A stretch of DNA of 64,000 nucleotides from assembly GCF_001632365.1 (NCBI RefSeq), contig NW_024468517.1, forward strand, positions 454,829 to 518,828, read 5' to 3'. The notes under the pieces were generated by a model. The model saw nothing but the letters and a program-made list of their open reading frames with translations, was not told the origin of the DNA and made no database searches. This DNA is from Laetiporus sulphureus 93-53 (taxonomy: Eukaryota; Basidiomycota; Agaricomycetes; Polyporales; Laetiporaceae). Made by a program: the position numbers and the translations under genes. Shown here piece after piece: positions 11,300 through 23,753 of the stretch. Each line of letters opens with the position of its first letter. The stretch's first letter is position 1.

Positions 11300-14125
11300 T
11301 TATGCAAACACAGCATCCAACCACGCCGCGTAGTCGTACTCCGACTCTCCGGACCCGTTTTGCTTGGAGGGCATGGCTCCCCGTAGATACTCGATCGTAC
11401 TCGCAGGCAGCTGTGCAACGCGCAGGTCAAGCTCGGTCACAAAAGGCTGCGAAGTATTGTCAGACATTGCGTGCATTCTGTGAAGAATCGGGTCACATAC
11501 CTTGTCGGCAGCGATCCCTTGGAAGGCTTCCCGTAGCTGTTCGGGTGAAGTCTGGTCTTCTGTGATTTCGACCTGCAAGTGACGTCTTACTTTCCTGTCC
11601 CGGATGCTCGTTTACGTACACGTACCAACAAGTTGATGAACGCTTCAAAGGTTATCGCCCCATAGTCTTCTTGTAGTTGTTCGTATATGATGTCCAGATC
11701 CTCGTCCTATAGTGTCGTGAATAATGAAAATTCTGCGCGAGAGCATGAAACATACCGAGTAGACAATCCCGAGGCTGGCTAAAGCGGAGGCCATCTCGGA
11801 CTCATTGAGCGTGTTTGATTCATCCTTGTCAAAGTATCGGAACGTGCTCTCAAATTGCTCCAACTGTGCCGGCGTGAGGTTAGTCATATTCCGCGAGACA
11901 ATCTATACAGTCCGGTGGATTAACCCTTTATCTCTGCAGCCTTAACCGGTACACTTTGCTTACCTGGTTGTCAACGAACGCGATCTTCTTTGAGAACGCC
12001 TGCTCCAGCAATTGAAGCTCGAACTCCAGGTCCTGACACGTAAAGACGGTGTAATCGTTCTCATCAACGTTGGCTGTGCGGCACTCTTCCTCCGCACTAG
12101 CCACCGCACGCAGTGCATCTACCAACGCCGGCATCCGTGTCTGCAGTTGCATCACTTGCTGCTGTTGAACCTACAATCTCAACTCGTGAGTCGAAAAGTA
12201 CCACCTCCAGCAACAGACACACGGACCTCTAACGCACCCTCGATCCCGGCTAGCTCGGAGGAAATGACTCGCAGACGTTTCTCAAAGTCGTTCGCGAGAT
12301 CTGCAAACTTCTTCCGAAGCGACTCCTTGATCCTGTCCGACTCAGTCAGCAGCCGCCACCCCGACGATTCGCACGCTCTATGCTTACTGCCGGATCTCTG
12401 CATTAATCGCGCGGGATCGCTTGGCCTCCGAGACCAGAAGAGTGTTCCATGCCGCATCGACGTCCTATTGCCGATCATCGAGCTCAGCTCTTTTAGGATG
12501 GCTTGTCAGATGCTCACGGAGACCCACCGCAATTGCAAGTCCGGACGGTGGAACGTACTCGCGCAGACCGTACGTTCGTAGCTTGGTTTGGACATTGCCA
12601 AACAAGGTCGTGACATCTTGCTTCTCCGTCACCCATGCCCGCTTGGTAGTCTGTTTGTATGAAGTGAAGCTGGTCGAGTGCGCTTTTGCATCCGAATATG
12701 TGCCAGTAAATTGGACAGCAGACCAACGAGCTTGTATCTCTGCCATCGCGGCCAACAGCTGAGGAACGAAGGCACAGTCAGTACGTTGGGCGAAGAGAGG
12801 AAGCCATTAGAACGTACCTCTCGGACGCGCCGTTCATAGTCATTTCTGCTCAGCCACACCGAGTGCATCAGTTCGGCAAACTTCTCTACTCTGCGTGATA
12901 CGGTCTCCGCCTGGTCTAAAGTAATTTGAATCATGTAAAATGCTATCTTCGATGCACTTTCTCTGCTTGCTCACCCATCGAAGAAAATGCGTGGAAGTAA
13001 CTCGCGATGTATGTCATGACGCTGCGTTCATCAGGATGTGCAGTATCACATAGATCCGCCACTTCAAGCAGTTGCTGTCAGCCAGAACTGAGATCAGCAA
13101 ACATTCTACGTGATGGATAACACCAGACGTACCGGGATGCCCAAGTAGTCTGCAGCGACTTGGAAGGCCAGGCGGGTATTGCCATGCCTATCAGTCTGCA
13201 AAGAACGTGAGCATCCTCGTCGGCGCGGAGACAGTATGACATCCACCTTGTCCAGTTTGTCATAGTCAATCAGGTCAGGGCGATGACAGTGTATAAGGGC
13301 GCATCTGTCGGCAGGTACAGTCAATTGAATCATCACGGGTACAGAGAACAGCTCACGAACAGTGCAAGCCCATCGGACCAGCTCAACGAGAAGTCCTGTA
13401 CATCGACTTCTTTGTAATGTGCAGTCTTCCGTTGACACCAAAGCAGTAAGCCCTCCTTGGCAGAAAGGCCCTCTTCACTTTCAGACTGTGAGCGTCTCAC
13501 GTAGGGAATCTAGAATACTGCTACAGACCTGATGTCTGCGATGGTGAACCTCAAGATCAGTGTCCAGATCATTCCGAGTATGAGCTTCAGGTTCCCGTCA
13601 ATAATGTCTGTATACTTTTCTCAGGACAAGCGCCGACCGAGAGAGGGAGCTTGTACCTTCAGGCCCAATGTTGGTTAGCTTGACGCCTCTTGCTGTAATA
13701 AACTCGAGAGCCTTGTTCACGTTCTCAGCCTTCTGGACACGCATCCTTGGGTTCTTGTTGTATCGTCCCAAGGACGTGTCGCCTACGGGAACTGTCAATT
13801 TTATGTAGTAGATATAGCTCGTGAACACGCACCCATAATTTCCTGCAATCGGAGTGTCGCAGCTTGTTAGCTCGTGGGCCAAATATTGCCGTGCGGGCTC
13901 TCACCATGAGTTGGATCAACCGGACGCCATCGGATAGATCCTTGACAAGCGATGTCATGGGAGGGTGTCCGTTGGATTCTAGCTTGGTGTTTAGCCTATA
14001 GCATTTGCAATACTACTTGTTACATGCGCTCCGATCCTGAGAGCAGGCGTCGCGCACCATTTACAAAATGTCCTCTCCTGCACGTCGCGCGAGCGCGCTT
14101 CCAGTGTGTCAGTAACCATTGTCAT
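11300..14125 (-). CDS. AIN1: alpha-actinin (actin cross-linker, CH-CH / spectrin-like / EF-hand)
   Basis: Cross-links actin filaments, in fungi mainly at the cytokinetic ring. About ten exons. The tandem CH actin-binding region comes first: VQERTFCKW, then [47 protein letters not shown] and [21 protein letters not shown] helical central rod of about 300 residues follows ([39 protein letters not shown]). At the C-terminus is an EF-hand with loop [12 protein letters not shown], whose Asp/Asp/Ser/Thr/Glu ligand pattern looks Ca2+-competent, then a second, poorer EF-hand and the end [12 protein letters not shown]. The first junction TG|GTGCGC to TATAG|G (14058/13995) rebuilds KWLNTKL. The start is uncertain: ATG at 14125 or 14119, or an upstream exon. 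The rod is shorter than the four-repeat animal rod, as in other fungi. Confidence 0.9.
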
Positions 14126-14327
14126 CCAACTACCTTTCAGCTGGGTATATCCAGGAATTGAAGCGGACGATGAGAAAGAATGCGAGGTTATACGAGCAAG
14201 CAGCGGGAGTGGGCGCCTGCGCACCAGTGAGCGCGTCTTTTAAACTCCGCCACGCGTCCTTGCGGCGATCGTGTTTTTGGCCATTTCGCTCGCCACATCC
14301 TCCCTCCGCTCTTGTTTCTCAACCACC
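14126..14327. promoter_or_regulatory. divergent promoter region, alpha-actinin / POB3
   Basis: About 200 bp between the two head-to-head start codons, so the genes share an upstream region. A pyrimidine-rich stretch runs up to the POB3 ATG (14282-14325). No specific binding site is claimed. Confidence 0.5.
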
Positions 14328-16610
14328 ATGACCACTCAGTTCGACCAAGTTTACCATGGCCTCTCTCCGGAGGTTGGAAGTGCGTAAGACTCTTACTCTT
14401 CACGGGTCTCACCAGGCGTGGCGGCTTTTCTGGATCACCCGCTAACCGCTTCGTAATCGCAGAATTCCGCATTGCAGCCAGCGGCATGGCGTGGAAGGGG
14501 GAGGAGTCCGAGAAGATGGTCGCCATTGCCTCCGCAGATATCAAATGGGCACAGTGGATTCGGGTAGCCCGCAATTACCAGTTGAGAGTCGGCCTGAAGG
14601 ACAGGTCTAGAGAAACGTTCGACGGGTTTTCGCGAGAGGTACGCGTTCGACACATCGCAAACTGCGTTCCTCATGCTGAGTCACGAATAGGATCACGATA
14701 AGCTTGCTCAGTTGCTGAAGCAACACTTCAGCGCGGCTCTGGAGACTAAGGAGGTTTCGTTCAAGGGTTGGAATTGGGGAGTAACAGACTTCCAAGGTGC
14801 GTTCCAATCCCGATACAGGTATTGTTATTGTGGCACAAAACATATTTCGAAATAGGACAAGATCTTGCATTCCTCGTGTCCAATAAAACATCCTTCGAGC
14901 TTCCTCTCACGAATGTAGCCAACTCCAACATCGCCGGCCGTACCGAAGTCTCGCTAGAATTCGCCACACCGTCGAGCAGCAAAAAGTCGTCGCGAAACGC
15001 GCCGGACGAGATGGTCGAGATCCGTTTCTACGTCCCTGGAACGGCCACCCGAGATCGCGGCTCGGAAGCAGGCTCGCAGAAGTCAGACGAAGAAGAAGAA
15101 GAAGAAGAAGAGATCAGCGCTGCGCAGGCATTCCACGACGCAGTGAAGGACAAGGCCGAGATTGGCCAGGTTGCAGGAGACCTCATCCTTAGCTTCGAAG
15201 AGGTCCTTGTACTTACCCCGAGAGGCCGATATGATGTGGATATGTTCCCGGAATTCCTACGGCTTCGTGGCAAGACGTACGATTACAAAATCCTGTACAA
15301 CAGCATCTCAAGGTTGTTCCTGCTACCTAAGGATGATCAACACGTGCTGTTCATTGTGGGTAGAATGTTCCCTTTCCATTGTCAACTTCTAATCGAGGCT
15401 TGAGTAGTTGGGTCTCAGCACGCCTATCAGGCAAGGCCAGACACGGTACCAGTACCTTGTCATGCAGTTCAGCCGTGAGGAAGAGATTACCGCGGAGCTG
15501 AATATGTCAGAGTGAGTAGATCACCGGCGGATTTGCATTGGCATTGCTGGACTAACTTCTATCTTTCCCAGAGAGGAAGTCGCGAAGTACGACAGGTTGA
15601 AGAAGAACTACGAGGACCCTACCTTCGAGGTCGTATCTGGTGTTTTCCGAGCTCTATCAGGGAGGAAGATAATTGGAGCGGGTAGTTTCCAGAGGTACGT
15701 CTTCCTTAGTATCCTTCTGTGAAACAACATCTCACTTCGGCACCAGTCACGATGGGCACCCTGGAATCAAAGCGAACCTTAAGGCCGTACAAGGGGACCT
15801 CTTCTTACTGGAAAAATACATCTTCTTCGTGTCAAAGCAGCCCACACTCATCGAGCTGTCGGATATCCACCAGGTTGTCTTCTCACGTCTCGGCGCAGGC
15901 ATGGGTGCGACGGCTGCGCGCACGTTTGACCTGAAGATCGTCACGAAGAGCGGACCGGAGTACACGTTCACGTCCATCAACAAAGAAGAACACGAGGGTA
16001 CCGAGGCGTATCTCAAGGAGAAGAAGGTGAAGGTGAAAAACGAGATGATGGAGGGTGAGCTCATTCTCGGCGGCGACGAGGAGGACGAGGAGATGCAGAG
16101 TGTGGCAAGCAGCGGCGAGGAGGCGCCTAAGCCGAGGTTGGGCGGGAATGAGGATGATGACAGCGAGGATGGTGAGCATCTATGTGGGACGTGCTTGGCT
16201 TCACCAGGCTGATGTATCGGCTTGCTTCAGACGAAGACTTCCAAGCGTCAGAATCCGACGCTGGGTCCCCGACAGATACCGATTCATCTGACGAGGGTGG
16301 CCAGACGGCTTCCGACGCGAGTGGCGATCGAGAGCTCGCAAAGGCTGCCAAAGGCAAGGGCAAGGCTCCTACGAAAAAGAAAGCACCCGCGAAGAAAAGT
16401 AAATCGGACGAAAGCGACGCTGATGAAGAGGAAGAGGAGAAGAAGTCCAAGAAAGCTGCTCCTCGCCCGAAGGCGAAACCAAAGAAAAAGGAAGAGGATG
16501 CCATGGACATCGACGAAGAGCGTCCTAAGCCACGTCCCAAGCCGAAGCCGAAGATGAAGGATGGAGAGGAAGGGCCAGCGAAGAAGAAGCACAAGAAATC
16601 TGCGGACTGA
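14328..16610 (+). CDS. POB3: FACT complex subunit POB3 (SSRP1 homologue without HMG box)
   Basis: Histone chaperone subunit that works with SPT16 on H2A-H2B during transcription and replication in the nucleus. Eight exons (14328-14379, 14463-14638, 14691-14796, 14856-15355, 15408-15511, 15572-15694, 15747-16171, 16231-16610) sum to 621 residues. The N-terminal SSRP1 dimerisation and PH-like region has [26 protein letters not shown] and [13 protein letters not shown]. Next come [16 protein letters not shown], an acidic run of glutamates (about residue 215) and [20 protein letters not shown]. The middle double-PH (Rtt106-like) domain has [40 protein letters not shown] and [12 protein letters not shown]. 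The C-terminus is acidic, then Lys-rich, and ends KKKHKKSAD with no HMG box, as in yeast Pob3. The donor at 15356 (GTGGGT) is the least certain. Confidence 0.96.
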
Positions 16611-16870
16611 GCTGCTTGTTTTGTCAATGCTTCGTACGTCTGATGTGCATCTATTTGACCTATGCTATGTATGTAAACTAGTAATGTATTCCCATGATGA
16701 ACTCCAGTTACTATCGCGATACATAAGATGTAATACAAATGAGTGTGGCAGCGAGTGAGTGTATCAGCTTGAGAGGAAAGGGTGACAGTAGATATGTACA
16801 GGAAGGGAAATACTGGCGACAGCTGTTGCGGTCCATATATATATCACAAGGAAATGGAGGATTGCACACA

Positions 16871-19800
16871 TCAGGCGGGCTGACGCTTCGCGAGTAGAGA
16901 ACCAGGTTCGAAACCGATGGAAGGCGGATCGACTTTAGGAGCGCTGACATTGACCAGAGGTTGCACCGGGCGTTGGCCAGCTCGCGTGGTTCCTGCACGC
17001 ATAAGACTTGAGGCCGTAGCTGAAGAAAGAACATTTCGTTCTTGGTAGAGAACGTATGACTGCAACGGCATATCAGTGAGAATGATCTCGGAGCATGAGT
17101 CTATTCAGAACGTACACGGGCGAGAAGAATCTTCTCCAGCCAATTCTTGCCCTCGCCTTCAGTGCACGAGAAGAGGTGAACATAATCAGAAGTGTTCTCG
17201 AAGAACGTCAAACTGTCCGTAGATTTCACAGCAAACACGTAAGGCTTTGGAGCCTTGTGTGGGCGCGTGACATAATAGCCGTCGAAGTTGTTCAAGGAAC
17301 AGAGAAAGACGGAATCCTTGCCCTGTGCATAGGCTAAGTGGAATATCCTAGTACAAGTTGTAGGACGAACGTACGCCATCACGCTTTGAGAGGAACAAGC
17401 TGTGCTCCCGCAAATCCAGCCAACGCTTCTGCCACTTGCCGCGCTTGTGTTCATATTGTACATATCCACTGCAGATGGGGGAGCTGCGTGGAACAGCCTA
17501 AAGAGGATATGAGACGGCACCACAGCGCATAATGATATTGACGCACTGAACGGCTGAGTACTGGCGCCAATAGCGTTTTTTTGATCACCAACAAATTGAC
17601 GATTTTATCGGTATTCCATGAATTGCAGATATCCGCCAAAGACTCAAAACTTCGGACGGGACGCTCTATAACAGTATCAAAATCCCTCCTTGGTTCTGAT
17701 AAAAGTGTGACTTACCCATTCCGAAGTCCTGAGCAACCTCCCATAACATCCATCCTCCAGCCGCCGCTCCCTCCTCAAGCATCCCTTGCGCATCGACAAT
17801 CTGCAACACTTCCCCTGCAATGGTCGAAGGGCCAATCTCTACGACAACGTATTTTTGCATGGTGCCGACAAAGATACGTTGTTGCCACAGAATCTGTGTT
17901 TTAGACTGAGCAGAAGCCTGGGAAGAAGTAGAAAGCGGCGCAAAAGGCGACACCACAGCGTGAGAAGGAGAATGCGCAACATCAACAGCAGTCACTGACA
18001 GCTTGCGATGGCGGCGCAGGGCAGCGGAAATACTCTCTGGTTCCGCAGATGGCATAGGAGGCCTGTCTCGTTCAACGCTCGGTTTTCGGGACGATTGCTT
18101 CGTCGATCGTGCACGTTCCAGAGCACGGTGCTCCTCCGGAAGTTTTGGTCCAGAGATGCTGGTCGGGAGGGAGACAAGTGGTTCCTGTGAAGACTGCTTC
18201 TTGCCTAGTGTCGGAGTCCTACCTAAGGAGGGACCGCTCGGCGAAAGACCAGCGCTTCGTACATTGTCAGCGTTAGCGGTACCAGGACGATTGAAGGAAC
18301 GCATAGACCGCAGAACCCTGCCACGACCGTGGTCCGTGTCGGATGACTCCTTCGCGGCTTGCGATGGTCGTCTGAACAGAGATGATCCAGAGCGATCAGT
18401 GTCCTTCGAGGTCTGTCCCCGACTGACACTAACGTCTCTTGACTGAGTCTTCGAGGGCGAGACACGAGACTGCTCGACGTTCCGTTCGATAGAGGGATGT
18501 CGGGATCGACTGACTGCCGTAGGGAGCATTCCGCTCATCTGCACTCCCATGAGCTTTTTGGTTAGGTCGCCAATGGAAATAGGGCTGCTGGTCTTGCCAG
18601 GAAGTGTCTTTGTACGCAAACGCTTCATTGAAATCGGAGACGAATCGGGCTTTGCTTGCGAACGTGCAGCAGTGCCAGACCAAGTGCGAGGGCCGTTGAT
18701 CTCCGTCGCCGCAGCGGCTCTGGCAGACGCACTGCGGGCCAACGCCTCATCACGATCAGCAGGCGACTGTGCTCTGAGCGTACGATCGTCACCCTTAATC
18801 GTTCTCTCGCGGCGGCGCCGATGGATCTCATCTCGCACTTGCCGACGAATGGTGCGCTGTGCTTTCAAGGCGGTGGGAATCTGTTGCGCCAGGGGAATAT
18901 CGTCATCGTGTGAACCTGGCGACCGGCTATGTTTCGTAGTGTCTGCGACGTCTGCATCATCGTCTGAGCTTTCTTCCTCCTCGGAAGACTCCGACTCGGA
19001 TGATGTCGCTGCTTCCTGTCGGCGCACAGGACGGCGATTGTGGTCATCGTCACGTCCCCGCCGACCACCACCTGCGCCACCGTGCCCCGCGGAACCGTTC
19101 CCGGTACCGGAAGAATGTCCATTAGCATTACCATTCGAACGTCCGCTGCTGTTGCCCGAATGGCCAGACCCAACCGAGCGACCCGTGGTTGCGCTTCGGT
19201 AGACGCCCTCTCCGCCGTCAATAGGATCGTCTGAGACAGGCTCGATACGGAAGAAGGACATTCTCTTGTTTGACTGGACGAGTCTCTCGTTGAGGTCGTC
19301 AATGGTGACAAATGCGTGGGGATCAGTATTGAACAACGAATACTCTCCGTAGCACGAGAAAGGAGGAGTGCGACCAGGACGGAACCTTGGCCACGGGATG
19401 CCAAACGCGGATAAGTGCTCGCTTGCATCAGGCAACATGAGATCTGAGCGCTGGATGCACTCCTCGCCATAGTCAGTCGACAGCGCCGAACTAGAACGCG
19501 AGTGTTCGCTGTCGCTAGTGCTCGTGCTGGTGCTGGCTGAGAACTCTGAATTGAATGAATTTGGCGAGAGGGGCAGCTCCGGCTCCTCAGAGACAGAATG
19601 CTGAGACACGTTTGTGGAGAGTACGCGAACCGTATCCGCGGATGTTCCCGGGTTGAACTGATCAGGCGGCTCGGGCTTACCGTCAGAGATGCGTGCTGGT
19701 GCCTCGAGGGCGATGATTACCTCCGGGGACGGAGACCGCTCGAGCGTCGACACGGCATCAGCATAATTGTAGTCAAGCGACGAGAGAAGTTCGCTGTACG

Positions 19801-21578
19801 GGTACCGACTTGCCCTTTTTGAGGAAAAATAGGTTCCATCCGGATGCCCGCTCTCGAATGGAGTGAAGTGGTCGGCCGAGGAGGATGTGGAGGTAGGAGA
19901 CGATGGGCAAAGCGAAGGGACGATCGACGGCGGAGACTCGGATCGGCGAATGTATGGCTCCGTGTGTGCTCGCAGGAGCTGTGGCACGGTTATGGATTGG
20001 TCAGGGCCGTCGATGATCATCTGTTGCGAATACATGGTGTCTCGCGAAGGACATTCCGATAGAATACTGGTCGTCTCTGCCATCGAATGAGCTCCCAAGC
20101 TCTCAGTGAAGTCGTCGATCACGAAAGGTGGCTGGCCGTCCAGAATCATGCGGGAATCCCTGATAGTGGCCAGCTCAGTGGGACGTCTGACGTGCTTCCG
20201 GCGGCGTGCCTCGGGAAAACCAGACGGGCTTCTGGGCGAGGTTTTCCCATTCTGGCTCCAGGGCTCTATCGGTAACTGAGCCCCAACTCTTCCCCTGCGA
20301 ACCTGTGCAGTATCCAAATTAGCTTCGCAGATCCTACGTGGGACACGGACCCGCGCTGTGTCAGACATACCTTGGGAAGAACGATGTGAGTCCGAGCAAG
20401 GGTATTCAATGAGGGTAGTGACGGCCGCGGTGCGAATGCGGGCCGGGTATAGGCTGGACGCAGCTGGCCGCCCACAGAGGACTTTGGTCGAGTGAGACGG
20501 GACATGAAAGAACTGTCTGGAGTCGGAGGAGGCGTAGACGGCAGGCTGGGCAGAGACACGAACGATGATGAAGAGGAGTACGTGGATGATGCGAATGACT
20601 CCCGCGTCGGCGATGCACTCATGGACAATGGAGAACGCGGCGGAAGGGAGAGCGTGTCACTGGCGAGCACATCATCACCGAGTAGAGGCGCATTGACGGC
20701 AGGAATCACGAGTGATGGGGGACGCGACCGTCGGATAGAAGGCGCTGGTGACAGGTTCGCAAACGGATCCTCGTCGAGGAGATCAGGGGGTGGCGAGTCC
20801 CTTGATGACATTGGCATATCAAGAAGTGGGAGGTCGGGAAGCGAAGAGATGCTCCCGCTCTCGAACGATGATATTGAGTCCCGCCCATAGTCGGCAGGAG
20901 CAACTGCAGAGCTTGAACGTGCACTGTTCGACGACGACGACGACGCGCCCGGAGACAACGGGATCTGCAGGAACGTGGGAGAGAATATGCTTGTCAACGA
21001 CCGACGCTTCCTCGACATTACAAGCTCAGTGCTGCAGTTTGACTGTCTCCCAGTGGGTGTGGCGACGAGGTCAACCGAGTAGCGCGAAACGTCCGAACAG
21101 GAGAGTGTTGCACAGTAGGGATGCTGCAAGGGAGGTTCGTCAGGATGCCTTGCCTGCACATTGTACGAAATGAACGTCGAGGTAAAGAATGCGTGTGCGC
21201 CACGCTATCGCCGGCGTGCGTCTGACGCTGTACACCGGGACGGTGTGAGCGTCCATCAAGGGAGTTGTTCCCCTAAATACGTTCCACACGCGCGATCACG
21301 GGGGCTTTTTCGCGAAGGAGAGTACGTAACGGAAATGGGCTTACCGATGATACGAGGCCATCCGGTGCACAACCTGGAACAAGCAACGGTCTTTGAACCT
21401 GAGAGTTGATCCCCAAGTGGGACCGCAAGATCTCTTCCGCTAGTTCGTGTCCTGACGAAGCCAACCGAATCAGGACAGCGCAAAGTGCCTCGACACAGGC
21501 TTGCTGGTATAGCGGGTCGCTGAGAGTGGGTGCGAAGAGAACCGATGGAGATTGCGCGGGAACGACGACTGTGTCCAT
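16871..21578 (-). CDS. large RA-PH domain protein with long disordered region
   Basis: The domain order Ras-association then pleckstrin-homology near the C-terminus suggests a small-GTPase effector at membranes, as in the Grb7/MRL group (inference). The start is taken at ATG 21578 (MDTVVVPAQSPSV). Exon 1 runs to 21345 (donor GTAAGC) and joins in frame at 21153; an alternative start is ATG 21018 (MSRKRRSLTSIF). A very long Ser/Pro-rich, low-complexity part (exons to about 20371 and 20309-17712) includes a Gly/Asn/Ser-rich tract and an acidic EESSDDDADVAD run. The RA domain (about 17880-17590) has RIFVGTMQKYVVVEIGPST, GWMLWEVAQDFGM and DKIVNLLVIKKTLLA. The PH domain (about 17490-17110) has GYVQYEHKRGKWQKRWLDLR, DSVFLCSLNNFDGYYV and EGKNWLEKILLAR. 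Most of the remaining length has no recognisable fold. Confidence 0.85.
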
Positions 21579-23753
21579 GAATGTTTCCGAATTTCCCGTA
21601 GAAGTGTAAGCCAAGAAAAACCCGTGCAGGGGTGAGGATGTCCGAGTTGAAGGTCTGAAACGGGGCGCTGCAGCGGCTATCGGGTTTGGTCACACCATTG
21701 TCACAGACATCACATTTCAGTGTGTTCCCTCTGTCACGCCACACGGGCGAAGGAAAGGCAGAATGTGCTCGACCTCTACTCGACCATTTGTCTTTGAGTT
21801 CGCTGAGCAGAGTCTCATTTCTGTGAATATTTTGTTCATCATCAGCGTAGTCTAAATGTAACCTCACGCGGTACTACTTCTCGATGATCAACGCCTTCAA
21901 TCCAGCGCCAGCGAAGCACAGTCCCCGGATTGCCGGCATGTCACGAGAAAGTCTTCACCCCGGTTTTCAACTCTTTTCCCTACCGCACAAGGTCTGGACC
22001 CTTGCGTGCAAGGGTAGCATTTGAAGGCGCCAATGATGTGCGGAGTTTTTCATCCAATCGCAAGGATTGATGAGTTGCTCCGCGGCGACGGCTCGCACGT
22101 CGGATGGCCGAGGAACGCCATGGAGTCATTGGAATGCGTAGGACCTGGAACTGGAGGATGCATAAGAGAATTCACCATCAGAACAGATTCACTTCGAATA
22201 TTCTGTAGCAGCATGTTGGCACTTCGCGATGTGCAGGTAGACGTCAAGGGAGCACCTTGCGGCGCGCTGGTAGCAGCGTCATTCAATTCAGGTGACCTCA
22301 CCGTTATGTACAAGGAACCACACCGACTGGTATAAGCGCACAGTTTCGCAGTCAGTCGCCCGCTCCGCGGGTGTCATCAAAGTGTGCTTGGGAAGATGAA
22401 GAAAAAGAAGATGTCAAAATTTGATCACGATTGACTAAAGACAGGCTGACAGCGCACCTTGTCTTTCCCAAGACAACCATCGGGGTGTTCAACCAACCGA
22501 AGAATGTGCCTGTGCGTTCATGAACGCCGTTTCACCTCTAATCAGTCGCGCCACTTCCTCCGTAAGCTGTGTAGTGCGCCCAAATGAGGCGGCGAACAGT
22601 CCGCTTAACTCACGTCAAGAGTCAATCTCAATATCGAAGAGCGCGCGCATTGGTGAAGCAGATCGATCGCCCAGCTCAGTACAAGATTATTCGCCTTCGA
22701 TGGCGCCGCTGCGTCACAGCGACTGGACATTCTGGCTTCTCAACTTGTTGCAATCCTGCGTCCTCCTTCAAGGTGCCGGCGACAGTCGGCGCTTTGCATG
22801 GGAAGACACAGAATCTAGATACTGCAAGTACGCAGGCGTGCGTGCGTATCGGTCTTCTGTAATTGTCCGATTGAGCTCGGAATTGCGCCGGCAAGGCAAT
22901 GCGCTCAGGAGTAGCGAATGATTTTGCAAATGGGCGCACTGTCATGATATAGAAATTGATGGTTAGTCATTCTTGAACGGCGTCCATCCCAAGGTGATCA
23001 TCCCACATACGACAGAGTAGATCGGACCACGCCATGGGGTGGAAAAAAGGCTACCCGCCCATACGATCACTCGACTTCGTCGTCCGGTCACGACGGTTCG
23101 CGGCTGCGAGTATTAAGCCAGATATTCACCCCAAGGGAGTCCAGCCACTTTGCTCATCTCAGTCCAAGAGTGCACATGCTCATGGCAGAATAGGTCGGAC
23201 GTTCAATTGCGAAGGGACTCTACGTTAGCTTGTGACGGCGGCAATACAAAGCAAAGTTTCGGGGAATCTGCTAAAGTTCGCCGTGGACACCAACTTAACA
23301 TGCCTTCTGACAATAGACCCAGTTAGACTCTGACCAATGAAGTCGTGCAGATTTCGACAACGTACGCACGAATTTTGCTTTATGCAAGCCGCTGGCCTTA
23401 TGCCGTATTTGAGCGAAACGGTGTCAGACGGTGTCGCAACGTTGGGATCCATGCAGTTCCATCTGAGCCAGCATTCTCGTATCCGAAATTTGTTCAGCCA
23501 GCACAGTTCATGCGAAGGTGGCATATAGAGCATATTACCACCCCACAGTCAGAATTGTAGACATCGGGAAGAGAGATAGCCGTCGCAAGCCCCTGAAGGC
23601 GAAATACAGTTGCAGCGCGAAACCGACGCATCCGTGGCGCGACGCCCGACCTCTGAGTCTGAGTGGCGCCGCTAACTAGCTCTAACTTCCACCCATCCTG
23701 CTTGTCGTGCCCATTTCTTGCCGCCTACTGAAGACTGTTTGCATAAACCCGAT
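21579..23753. other. gene-free stretch upstream of the DCAF4-like gene
   Basis: About 2.2 kb between the divergent RA-PH and DCAF4-like genes. Open frames up to about 130 codons occur on both strands but none shows protein-family features, convincing splice sites or biased composition. No tRNA or repeat recognised. Confidence 0.55.

Noticed and set aside
16900..16925. GGTTCGAAACC resembling a tRNA B box
   Set aside because: No acceptor, D or anticodon arm around it; it lies in the coding end of the RA-PH gene.
22021..22335. 104-codon plus-strand frame
   Set aside because: Balanced by an equally long antisense frame; no motif and no plausible neighbouring exon.
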